Made by a program: the position numbers and the translations under genes. Source: Meloidogyne chitwoodi (Eukaryota > Nematoda > Chromadorea > Rhabditida > Meloidogynidae). Taken from it: a DNA stretch of 64,000 nucleotides. A model generated the notes under the pieces. It was not told the origin of the DNA. It worked only from the letters and a program-made list of their open reading frames with translations, and did no database searches. This document shows, piece by piece, positions 45,001 through 55,100 of the stretch; position 1 is the stretch's first letter, and every line of letters begins with the position of its first letter. The stretch spans positions 1-64,000 of the forward strand of contig JACZZP010000023.1 in the NCBI GenBank assembly GCA_015183035.1. The letters are read 5' to 3'.

Positions 45001-48000
45001 ATCTTTTTCTTTTTCTATTATTATTTTATTTTCTTTTTCCTCAGCAACATTTATTAAATTATTTTCTTCATTTTTTGGTGAATATTTTAATTTAAAATTA
45101 TTAATTAAATCTTCCATTCTTTTAATCATTTCTTCATTTTCAAGTAAATCAATTTTATTTTCATTTAAAAAATTTAAATGATCATCTTCTAAAAATACTT
45201 TTTGTTCAATAAATGCAATTTCTTGTTCATCATTATTTTCACAAACTTCTAAACCATTCCAATTTAATAACTCATTCATATAAAATTTTGTATTTAATTC
45301 TCTTTGTGTTTTAATTTTTTTAATTTCTTCAATTATTGTTAATTTTATATTATTTGAAATTAAAATATTAGTTAAAAAACTAATAAATTTAATTAATAAA
45401 CAAACACTTTTTAATAAAGAATTATTTTCTTGAAGAATAATTGTTAAAATATTTTTAAAATTTAATATTCCTATTAAAATATTAATTTCATTTTCATCTT
45501 TATTTTTATCTATATTTTTATCAATTACTTCTTCTATTTTTATCAATTTATTAAATAATAAAGATAGAGATATTCTTAATTCTGCATTTTTAGCTTCAAT
45601 AGAATCTTTTTCGTTTAGCAAAAATATTTTATAAAAATTAATTTTTGTTGAATTTTCCATTAAATCTTTTTAAATTAAAAAAATTAAAATTAAATCAAAA
45701 TTTTTTTATATTTACATATTTTTAAAACATTTGGTTGTCTAATTTCTAATTCAAGAAACATTTCTTCTCCAATTAATTTTGTAATATTTTTTTTAAAAAT
45801 CATCATTTTATTTATATTATAATCACAAATTAAATTCCTTGCATTAAAAGAATAATTAATTAACCATTCAAAATAATTTTTATGAAGATCTTTTATATTA
45901 ATATTTTCAATATTTGATTTATTCTACATAAAATTTAATATTTACAATATTTAAATTAGAGTTGCTCGCTTTTCTGTATTCCGGGATCACATAATTCTCT
46001 TCAGAGCTCTTGTGATAAAGGCCACTCTCTCGTTGATAAAGACGCAGAAAATGTGTAGTTTTGGAAAAGAGCAGGTCATTTGATGTTTCTCTGACCTCAA
46101 CCATACATTGGTCAGCTTTTCTGCGTCTTTATCAACGAGAGAGTGGCCTTTATCACAAGAGCTCTGAAGAGAATTATGTAATCCCGGAATACAGAAAAGC
46201 GAGCAACTCTAATTTAAATAGGTATATAATTTTATTTAGACAAAAAAATTAAAATATAAATTGTCAAGAAATAACTTATAATTAATCAGTGATGCAAAAG
46301 TTCCAAAATTACCACAGAACTTTCCGGAACTGCATTTTTAATTTTCATTGTTCCAGTTCCAAAACTATTGTGATGTAAGGAACTAGTTCCGAACAGGTTT
46401 TCCAGTTCCATAAATTTGGTAGTTCCGGAAACTATAACTGGAACATTTGCATCATTGCTTATATACCCTTGCTTCTTAGCTCATAAAATTAATTATAAAT
46501 ATATTTAAAAATTAAAATATTTTTATTTATTTTTAAAAATATTATAATTAATTAACCTCAATTGTAAGTTCAATCCATTTATGATTAAAAACAATTCCAT
46601 ATTTTTCTATTATTTTTTTTTCATTCTTTTCAATCTTTTTAATTTCTGTCCATAAATCGTCTAAATATTCATTTTTATTTTCATTATCATATGCAATAAT
46701 TCTATTTTTCTTGAATTTTTCATAATATTCACCAAAAAATTTTTTTAAAATTTTTATCAAATAATTAATTGATTCATCTATATAAAATAGAAGATTTATT
46801 TCTTTTTCTTTTATAATTTTCTTTTTACTCATTGTTTCAATAAAAAGATTATCTTCAACGCTTGGTTCTATAAATTAAACAAAATTATTTAAAAAAATAA
46901 ATTTTATTCAAAATTATTTTAGATTAAAAATATAATAACTTTGCATAAAAGTAGGACATCAAATGGACATTTACCCACTAATCCTTTACATAAGTGGTCT
47001 TTTAGATTGGGTTATACGCTATAATAATATAGGTAATATTTTTGCTTCAGCACAACACAGACATACAATAAACCGGGTCAACCCAAAAGATCGTGAAGCA
47101 ATATGTGAACTTGCCAGTCGGTCTTGTAATAAAACGCCACCAATAGGCCAAGTTTTTGCGGGACCAAGTTGGGTAGCACCCCGACCCATCGGGGGCGGAA
47201 ATTTCGGGGGACGGGGATCGTCGGGGGAAGCATGTCGGGGGTCGGGTCGGGGGACAGCATAACCTTCGGGGACGGGGTCGGGGACGGGGGTGGTCGGGGG
47301 AAGTACGTCGGGGTTCGGGTCGGGGGGTGGAGGTTCGGGGTCGGGTCGGGGTAACGGTAAAAAATTTTTTTTAAACAAATTTTTTATTTTAAAAAATTAA
47401 TACAACTCAAACAATGGAAAACAAACTCTTTGGCTAACTATAGATGCTAAATATTCTCCTATTTAGCGCCGCAAGCGAAATTTTGAAAATTTATTGCTCT
47501 CTAGTTGCCAAAAATTTCTTCTTTTCACGATGCAAGCGAAGATTTAAAATTTATTTAAAAAAATTTAGTCTCAAAACGAAGGATAAGTTTATAACTTAAA
47601 CAGTATCAATCAGTGTTCTCCTGACCGGATTTTAGTCATGACCAAAGACTTGACATTACCACTGACCGAAGATGCCGGTCATTGTCAGGTCATTTTGGTG
47701 ACTGAAAAAAATTGGCAGGAGAACACTGGTACCAATACCATGTTCCTAGGAATCGAACTACATATAGGTTAAGAGTAGGGTAGTCAAAAAATTTTAAAAA
47801 ATGCAATTTGAATGTAAAAGATATATACGCATTTGTGGCTAAAAATACACAAATAAGGGACAATTCATTTTTTCAGCGCCGCAGGCGAAAATTTTTGAAA
47901 TTAATTGAACTCCAGTTGCCAAAAATTCACTTTTTCCATAATAATTGTCAAAATTTTTAAAAATATTTTTCAATAACTTCATCTTCAGGGGTGCTTGTCA

Positions 48001-51000
48001 ACCCCGAAACCCGTCGGGGTAGCCATCGGGGGTCGGGTCGGGGGAAAGCAAATCTTTCGGGGACGGGGGACGTCGGGGGCAGCATGTCGGGGTTCGGGTC
48101 GGGGAAAAACTCTAAAAATGTCGGGGATCGGGGTCGGGGTTTCGGGGGCGCGGGGACGGGGTGCTACCCTAGGACCAACATTTAAAATAGATTTGACCGA
48201 CTGGCAAGTTCACAAATACTTCATCGATCTCGATCTTTTGGGTTTCTTTCTTTAGAGGTGAACCCAATAAACATTAATAAATAAATATTTTACCAAAACT
48301 TAACATTGATTCTCTTTTTTCCATATAAAATTCATTTGGGCAATGTCTATATAACTACATATAAAAAAAAGAATATTTTATTAAATAATTAATTATATTA
48401 TTAAATCTTACAAGATGTATTCGTTTGTTTCGTATATTTTCCAATCTAATTGAATATATTTTTGACTTATCAAGGAAATTAAGATCTATTTTAATTTTAT
48501 TAAAATTATTTAAAATAATTATTTATTTATTTATACCTTTAAATTTTTCGTTTAATTCCTCATTTTCGTTAATTAATTCTTGTAAGGTGTTATCATTTAA
48601 TTTATCTAGCTCATCCAAATATTCTCTTTCCATACTAAATAATACTTTTTTTTGAGAACTATTATTTATTTGATCATTTTTTTCTTTTATAAATTTAATT
48701 AATTCAAGACCAGTTTCTTTTCTTTTTATTTTTCCTCGTATTTGATCGAAAATAAGTAAAATATTTTTTACTATTAACAAAGTATACATAAAATGATGTC
48801 CCTGTAATTGATAAATTTTTACTAAAAATGAAGTTTTAATAATTTTCCATTCTTCTTTATTTTTTAAATATTCTTCAATATTAATATTATTTAACCATCT
48901 TATTTGTATTAATATTTCAAAACTCATATTATATCCTATAAATCTAAAAATGTCGTTGTCTTTGAAAAGTGAACAATAATTAAAAATAATCATTTGATCT
49001 AATTCTTTTGAATCTAAATTAATTTAATAAAAAATAAATAAAAATTATTTGAAAAATTTTTAAATTAGCATAAAACTATTTTATGTGCTAATTATATTCT
49101 AACAAATATCAAATTAGTCTAGCCTATTACAAAATTTTATCCCTATCTTCATTCCTTTTATTGGCATTGATCGAATAAATTATTTTAAAAAAAGTCAGAA
49201 TTAAACAGGGCCATTGAATTTCCAAGATTTTATCGGTCGTGTCAATTCTGTTATTAATCATTTTAAAAAATAAATAAACTAAATTCCTTAAGCTTTGAGA
49301 TATATTTATATTTTCTGCTTCTTTTTTATATAATTTAATTTAATTATGTTTAAATAAATAAAATAAAATATATAACTTTATTAAATTTATTAATTTATAT
49401 TATTTACCTATATTTGTTAATTTACTAATCATTTCATCTTCAATTAAAATTAAATCATCACTTTCTTTTCCGTCACTAAATTCTTCTATTAATTTTGCTC
49501 TCGCATTTTTATTTTTTTCAAAAAGTTTTTTTAATTGTTCATGAAGTAAATTATTATTACTCATAATTGTAACTAATTCTTGTTTCATTTCTAATCTTGA
49601 ATTTATTAAAAAATTTTCAAGAGAAATATTAAAATCTTTCATTAATAAATAATTTTGTTCCGTTAAATCATTTGTTTGAAAATATTCATTTAATATTTTT
49701 TTAATATTTATATTTTTTTTATTTTTATCTGATTTTATTAATTCAAATAAGAAAATATGATAAATTTCTTTAGGTTCTATTTCATAAGAAATAAATTGAA
49801 TATAACGACGAATTTGTTCATTCTCCTCTACCAATTCTTTAATTAATATTATTTAATATTTATAATTATTTAACTATTTATTAACAAATAAAAACCTATT
49901 TTATATTCGACAGGTTTAACAGTTTCATATTGTTCAAACATTAAATCACTGAGAACACTTCGAAATTTCTTTTTAAATTCAATCAGTTTATTTTTATTCA
50001 TTTGATTTAAAGTCTTTTCAAACAAATCATGATTGTATTGTTTCAGTCTAAAATTAGGGCTCGTGAGAGAAGTACCCGATAAGGGATGGGCTTGCGTTTT
50101 TTAAAAATCTTTATTGCGCCCGTCCCTTATCCTTACTTTTTATAAAAAATATTAAAAAGAAATTTTCGATATTTTTTCTTTGTTCTTTTATTAACTTGTA
50201 TACTTAGGTATTTGTGCTCTTGCACATGTGTGAAGAAAAGTAATTATTTAAGTAAATTATTTAAAAAAATAATTGGCTTCAGCCTAGATAGAGATTGGTC
50301 GAACAGTTAGTTAGCAAGCGATATAAGAGAAAATGGTTTCGATTAATGACCAAATTACCTACCGCTTTAGAATAAATGTCAATGGGGCATTCACATAAAC
50401 TTGAATCTATTTATTGAAATTTACTCTAATGTGTGGTAGGTAATTTGGTCATTAGGTGAGTTGCCCTGACACGCTTAAATTAGGTAATTATTATTTAATA
50501 TTTGAATTTTATTAAAAAATTTATCAAATTTTTTTAAATTAATTTTTTGTTTGTTAATTTTTTTAAATTAAATATTTTGACCCTAATACCTTTCGTAATG
50601 TAACTTAGCCAATATAAATTTAAAATTATTTTCTAATTTATCAAAAGCCTCATCTTCGTTAATTTTTAATAATTTTTCTTTTAATTTTTTAAATTTTATT
50701 TTAATAATTTTTAATTTATTATATCCATCAGTCATTTCTACATCAAAAAGATCAAAAATTTGTTCAAATTCTAATAATTTTAAAATTAATTCTAAATTAA
50801 TTTTTATTTCTTTATTTTCTCTAAATTTTTCAAAATTTTCTAATTCTCTTCCAATTTCTTCTAAAATTTCATTTTGATACTCTAAATTTACATCAGTTTT
50901 TCTTTTTAATTCTTTTTTTATTTTTTTTTCATTTAATTTAACATTTTTAGAAATATTTGTATATTTTTCATTAATTTTTTTATTTAATAAAAACAAAGTA

Positions 51001-51265
51001 ATTTTTTTGATAATATTTTTCCAATCTTTATTTTCATCTAAAAATGCCACTTTATATTGGTTTTCCAAATCTTTATCAGTTAAGCCAGCTAAAATTTTAT
51101 TAAATTAAATTTAAATTAAAAAAAACCAAATTGAATATTTGCTAGTGATGAACTTTCTTCTTTTGGTTGATTTTTATTTTGTTTTTTTGGTGGTTTTCCA
51201 CAATTTATTTCAAAATTGGAAAATGAAAATAATATTAAAAATAAATAAAATGAATATTTTAACAT
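42079..51265 (-). CDS. Secreted long helical protein fused to a degenerate poly(A)-polymerase-like module, 18 exons
   Basis: Minus-strand exons: 51265-51127, 51088-50590, 50047-49896, 49836-49408, 49013-48537, 48485-48412, 48354-48294, 46867-46557, 45923-45716, 45665-44905, 44862-44752, 44575-44366, 44217-44001, 43832-43740, 43681-43368, 43321-43258, 42559-42341 and 42300-42079. Exon 1 is a signal peptide (MLKYSFYLFLILFSFSNFEI). Exons 2-10 are Lys/Glu/Asn-rich and helical, ending in a Glu/Lys coiled coil. The first 11 exons give 1074 codons with all phases agreeing. The rest resembles poly(A) polymerase: KLWCKSKNSIYGENFGFL (central domain), WTIMTPGKYTYNILFN, and an RNA-binding-domain-like YENFLLIICYHSNDSLHGPQ. 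Where the catalytic DxD and third Asp should be I read DNS and FDSSLII, so catalysis is unlikely. Exons 12, 15 and 16 each need a one-base shift in an A/T run. One gene or two adjacent genes cannot be settled here. Confidence 0.62.
42640..42870. other. GC-rich patch with perfect 10-bp hairpin in intron
   Basis: CCGAGAGTGG-AGAA-CCACTCTCGG forms a strong stem-loop at 42695-42718, within the intron between exons 16 and 17 of the PAP-like gene. Sequence around it (GGCCTAGTCTGTGGCGTTGG) is richer in GC than its surroundings. Probably the core of an old mobile element or a structured RNA remnant. Confidence 0.4.
42940..43211. mobile_element. 272-bp mariner-like MITE (TA target)
   Basis: Inverted ends of about 85 bp: GGGTTTAACAAAA, ACGAACAAATTGTTA, TAACCATAACT and CCACTGTCTCTCCGAAGG in both arms. 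TA flanks both ends (42938-42939 and 43212-43213). A TA duplication with long inverted repeats fits Tc1/mariner MITEs. It lies in an intron of the PAP-like gene. Confidence 0.8.
45949..46222. mobile_element. Foldback element in intron of the secreted helical gene
   Basis: ATTTAAATTAGAGTTGCTCG at the left is inverted at the right. The arms include CTTTTCTGTATTCCGGGAT, ATAATTCTCTTCAGAGCTC and TAAAGGCCACTCTCTCGTTG, about 125 bp in all with hardly a mismatch, so it is recent. The 60-63 codon frames on both strands are produced by the arms and are not genes. Confidence 0.85.
46294..46456. mobile_element. TTCCAGTTCC-rich MITE, copy 2
   Basis: Ends CAGTGATGCAAAAGTTCC and GGAACATTTGCATCATTG are inverted with few mismatches. 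The interior is built of GTTCC/GGAAC motifs as in 35850-35952. A CAGTG end fits hAT, but I see no convincing flanking duplication. Confidence 0.65.
46940..46974. repeat. Solo end resembling the 21.66-22.22 kb MULE-like element
   Basis: AGTAGGACATCAAATGGACA then TTTACCC closely matches the right terminus of the 9-bp-TSD element (GGTAGGACATCAACTGGAC then TTTTTACC). Only this end is seen, so it is a truncated copy. Confidence 0.5.
47075..48270. mobile_element. ~1.2-kb inverted-repeat element carrying two GC-rich CGGGGT arrays
   Basis: Outer arms are inverted copies: AACCCAAAAGATCG and AACTTGCCAGTCGGTC at the left appear reversed near 48190-48245. Next to them, GGGTAGCACCCCG (47172) faces CGGGGTGCTACCC (48160). 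Inside are two arrays of degenerate TCGGGG/GGTCGG units (47184-47356 and 48000-48165), islands of GC in AT-rich DNA. Between them lie GCGCCGCAAGCG/GCGCCGCAGGCG and TTGCCAAAAAT motifs, shared with the hAT element at 19885-20722, and a nested MITE. It occupies the intron between exons 7 and 8 of the large minus-strand gene. Open frames over the arrays are composition artefacts. Confidence 0.65.
47611..47728. mobile_element. 118-bp hAT-like MITE (CAGTGTTC family), copy 2, nested
   Basis: Perfect 13-bp ends CAGTGTTCTCCTG and CAGGAGAACACTG, flanked by GTATCAAT (47603-47610) and GTACCAAT (47729-47736), 7/8 match. The interior is shared with 41383-41485. Confidence 0.82.
50340..50472. mobile_element. 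Partial copy of the 41.5-kb inverted-repeat element
   Basis: GACCAAATTACCTACC on the left faces GGTAGGTAATTTGGTC on the right, and the right end is GTGAGTTGCCCTGACAC as in the 41.5-kb element. It lies in intron 2 of the large secreted gene. Confidence 0.65.
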
Positions 51266-51714
51266 CTAAAAAAATTTAAATTAAATTTTAAAAAATAGAA
51301 CAATAACAAAATAATTCTTTTAAAAATTAAATAAAAATAATTTAAAAATAAATTGTAAAACAAAATGAGACCTTTTGTTATTAAGTGAGATTTCGAAATG
51401 ATTTTACATAATTTTATTGAGAAAAGGCAGGGGAAAAGCTGCGCTGCGCATGCCATTGACTTGTGGCATTGTAGTAGATAATATATTAAATTATATTAGA
51501 GGCGAGAGAGAGAGAGAGAGATTAGTCAAAGTAATACACTCCGCCACATAATTATATGAACACCCCAAAATATTAGCTTTTTCGAACTTAGGCATATTAT
51601 TTTATTTAATATTAATATACTAGCTCCGCTAGCAAAAAACAATAAACTTAAAATATCTTGACAATAAAAACATTTAACTTACAAACTTTTTAAAAGAACA
51701 AAACACATAAATAT
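51266..51714. other. Upstream region of the large secreted gene, bordering the satellite
   Basis: It would hold the promoter of the minus-strand gene starting at 51265. It contains a (GA)n microsatellite at about 51505-51522. No gene is supported; the 65-codon minus frame at 51259-51456 is AT-biased and overlaps the leader region. Confidence 0.5.
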
Positions 51715-52104
51715 GAGACTCAAATGTTTCTGACTCAGACTCAGCGTCTCACTTAAGTGCTTCTTACTCAGACTCAACTATCTCTTTCTCAAAATTACGT
51801 TTCTCTTACTCATGTTTCTCAGCAAAGTGCCTCTTACGTAGACTCAAGTGTCGCTGACTCAAATGTCTCTGACTCAAGTGTCTCTGACTCAAGTGTCTCT
51901 GACTCAAGTGTCTCTGACTCAAGTGTCTCTGACTCAAGTGTCTCTGACTCAAGTGTCTCTGACTCAAGTGTCTCTGACTCAAGTGTCTCTGACTCAAGTG
52001 TCTCTGACTCAAGTGTCTCTGACTCAAGTGTCTCTGACTCAAGTGTCTCTGACACAAGTGTCTCTGACTCAAGTGTCTCTGACACAAGTGTCTCTGACTC
52101 AAGT
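51715..52104. repeat. 15-bp satellite GACTCAAGTGTCTCT
   Basis: After a degenerate lead-in (51715-51845) the 15-bp unit GACTCAAGTGTCTCT repeats about 17 times with very few changes (GACACAAGTG twice near the right end). It passes without any unique sequence into the 30-bp satellite at ACTCAAGTGTTTCAATTT. The shared core TCAAGTGT(T/C)TC suggests common origin. Confidence 0.93.
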
Positions 52105-55100
52105 GTTTCAATTTATTGTTGAAACATTTCAAGTGTTTCAATTTATTGTTGAAACATTTCAAGTGTTTCAATTTCTTGTTGAAACATTTCAAGTGTTTCA
52201 ATTTATTGTTGAAACATTTCAAGTATTTCAATTTATTGTTGAAACATTTCAAGTATTTCAATTTATTGTTGAAACATTTCAAGTATTTCAATTTATTGTT
52301 GAAACATTTCAAGTGTTTCAATTTATTGTTGAAACATTTCAAGTGTTTCAATTTATTGTTGAAACATTTCAAGTGTTTCAATTTATTGTTGAAACATTTC
52401 AAGTGTTTCAATTTATTGTTGAAACATTTCAAGTGTTTCAATTTATTGTTGAAACATTTCAAGTGTTTCAATTTATTGTTGAAACATTTCAAGTGTTTCA
52501 ATTTATTGTTGAAACATTTCAAGTGTTTCAATTTATTGTTGAAACATTTCAAGTGTTTCAATTTATTGTTGAAACATTTCAAGTGTTTCAATTTATTGTT
52601 GAAACATTTCAAGTGTTTCAATTTATTGTTGAAACATTTCAAGTGTTTCAATTTATTGTTGAAACATTTCAAGTGTTTCAATTTATTGTTGAAACATTTC
52701 AAGTATTTCAATTTATTGTTGAAACATTTCAAGTGTTTTAATTTATTGTTGAAACATTTCAAGTGTTTTAATTTATTGTTGAAACATTTCAAGTGTTTCA
52801 ATTTATTGTTGAAACATTTCAAGTGTTTCAATTTATTGTTGAAACATTTCAAGTGTTTCAATTTATTGTTGAAACATTTCAAGTGTTTCAATTTATTGTT
52901 GAAACATTTCAAGTGTTTCAATTTATTGTTGAAACATTTCAAGTGTTTCAATTTATTGTTGAAACATTTCAAGTGTTTCAATTTATTGTTGAAACATTTC
53001 AAGTGTTTCAATTTATTGTTGAAACATTTCAAGTGTTTCAATTTATTGTTGAAACATTTCAAGTATTTCAATTTATTGTTGAAACATTTCAAGTATTTCA
53101 ATTTATTGTTGAAACATTTCAAGTATTTCAATTTATTGTTGAAACATTTCAAGTATTTCAATTTATTGTTGAAACATTTCAAGTATTTCAATTTATTGTT
53201 GAAACATTTCAAGTATTTCAATTTATTGTTGAAACATTTCAAGTATTTCAATTTATTGTTGAAACATTTCAAGTATTTCAATTTATTGTTGAAACATTTC
53301 AAGTGTTTCAATTTATTGTTGAAACATTTCAAGTGTTTCAATTTATTGTTGAAACATTTCAAGTGTTTCAATTTATTGTTGAAACATTTCAAGTGTTTCA
53401 ATTTATTGTTGAAACATTTCAAGTGTTTCAATTTATTGTTGAAACATTTCAAGTATTTCAATTTATTGTTGAAACATTTCAAGTATTTCAATTTATTGTT
53501 GAAACATTTCAAGTGTTTCAATTTATTGTTGAAACATTTCAAGTGTTTCAATTTATTGTTGAAACATTTCAAGTGTTTCAATTTATTGTTGAAACATTTC
53601 AAGTGTTTCAATTTATTGTTGAAACATTTCAAGTGTTTCAATTTATTGTTGAAACATTTCAAGTGTTTCAATTTATTGTTGAAACATTTCAAGTATTTCA
53701 ATTTATTGTTGAAACATTTCAAGTGTTTCAATTTATTGTTGAAACATTTCAAGTATTTCAATTTATTGTTGAAACATTTCAAGTATTTCAATTTATTGTT
53801 GAAACATTTCAAGTGTTTCAATTTATTGTTGAAACATTTCAAGTATTTCAATTTATTGTTGAAACATTTCAAGTGTTTCAATTTATTGTTGAAACATTTC
53901 AAGTGTTTCAATTTATTGTTGAAACATTTCAAGTGTTTCAATTTATTGTTGAAACATTTCAAGTGTTTCAATTTATTGTTGAAACATTTCAAGTGTTTCA
54001 ATTTATTGTTGAAACATTTCAAGTGTTTCAATTTATTGTTGAAACATTTCAAGTGTTTCAATTTATTGTTGAAACATTTCAAGTGTTTCAATTTATTGTT
54101 GAAACATTTCAAGTATTTCAATTTATTGTTGAAACATTTCAAGTATTTCAATTTATTGTTGAAACATTTCAAGTATTTCAATTTATTGTTGAAACATTTC
54201 AAGTATTTCAATTTATTGTTGAAACATTTCAAGTATTTCAATTTATTGTTGAAACATTTCAAGTATTTCAATTTATTGTTGAAACATTTCAAGTATTTCA
54301 ATTTATTGTTGAAACATTTCAAGTGTTTCAATTTATTGTTGAAACATTTCAAGTGTTTCAATTTATTGTTGAAACATTTCAAGTGTTTCAATTTATTGTT
54401 GAAACATTTCAATTTATTGTTGAAACATTTCAAGTATTTCAATTTATTGTTGAAACATTTCAAGTATTTCAATTTATTGTTGAAACATTTCAAGTGTTTC
54501 AATTTATTGTTGAAACATTTCAAGTATTTCAATTTATTGTTGAAACATTTCAAGTGTTTCAATTTATTGTTGAAACATTTCAAGTGTTTCAATTTATTGT
54601 TGAAACATTTCAAGTGTTTCAATTTATTGTTGAAACATTTCAAGTGTTTCAATTTATTGTTGAAACATTTCAAGTGTTTCAATTTATTGTTGAAACATTT
54701 CAAGTATTTCAATTTATTGTTGAAACATTTCAAGTATTTCAATTTATTGTTGAAACATTTCAAGTGTTTCAATTTATTGTTGAAACATTTCAAGTGTTTC
54801 AATTTATTGTTGAAACATTTCAAGTGTTTCAATTTATTGTTGAAACATTTCAAGTGTTTCAATTTATTGTTGAAACATTTCAAGTGTTTCAATTTATTGT
54901 TGAAACATTTCAAGTGTTTCAATTTATTGTTGAAACATTTCAAGTATTTCAATTTATTGTTGAAACATTTCAAGTGTTTCAATTTATTGTTGAAACATTT
55001 CAAGTATTTCAATTTATTGTTGAAACATTTCAAGTATTTCAATTTATTGTTGAAACATTTCAAGTGTTTCAATTTATTGTTGAAACATTTCAAGTATTTC

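Noticed and set aside
45919..46252. Two mirror-image frames of 61-63 codons with identical peptides.
   Set aside because: Produced by the two arms of the foldback element at 45949-46222.
47019..47378. Pro-rich and Gly-rich frames over the CGGGGT arrays.
   Set aside because: Open only because of the GC-rich tandem repeat. They lie in an intron within an inverted-repeat element.
51757..52122. Ser/Asp-repeat protein (SVSDS) over the 15-bp satellite.
   Set aside because: It is the 15-bp tandem repeat read in one frame. Other frames and the minus strand are also open.
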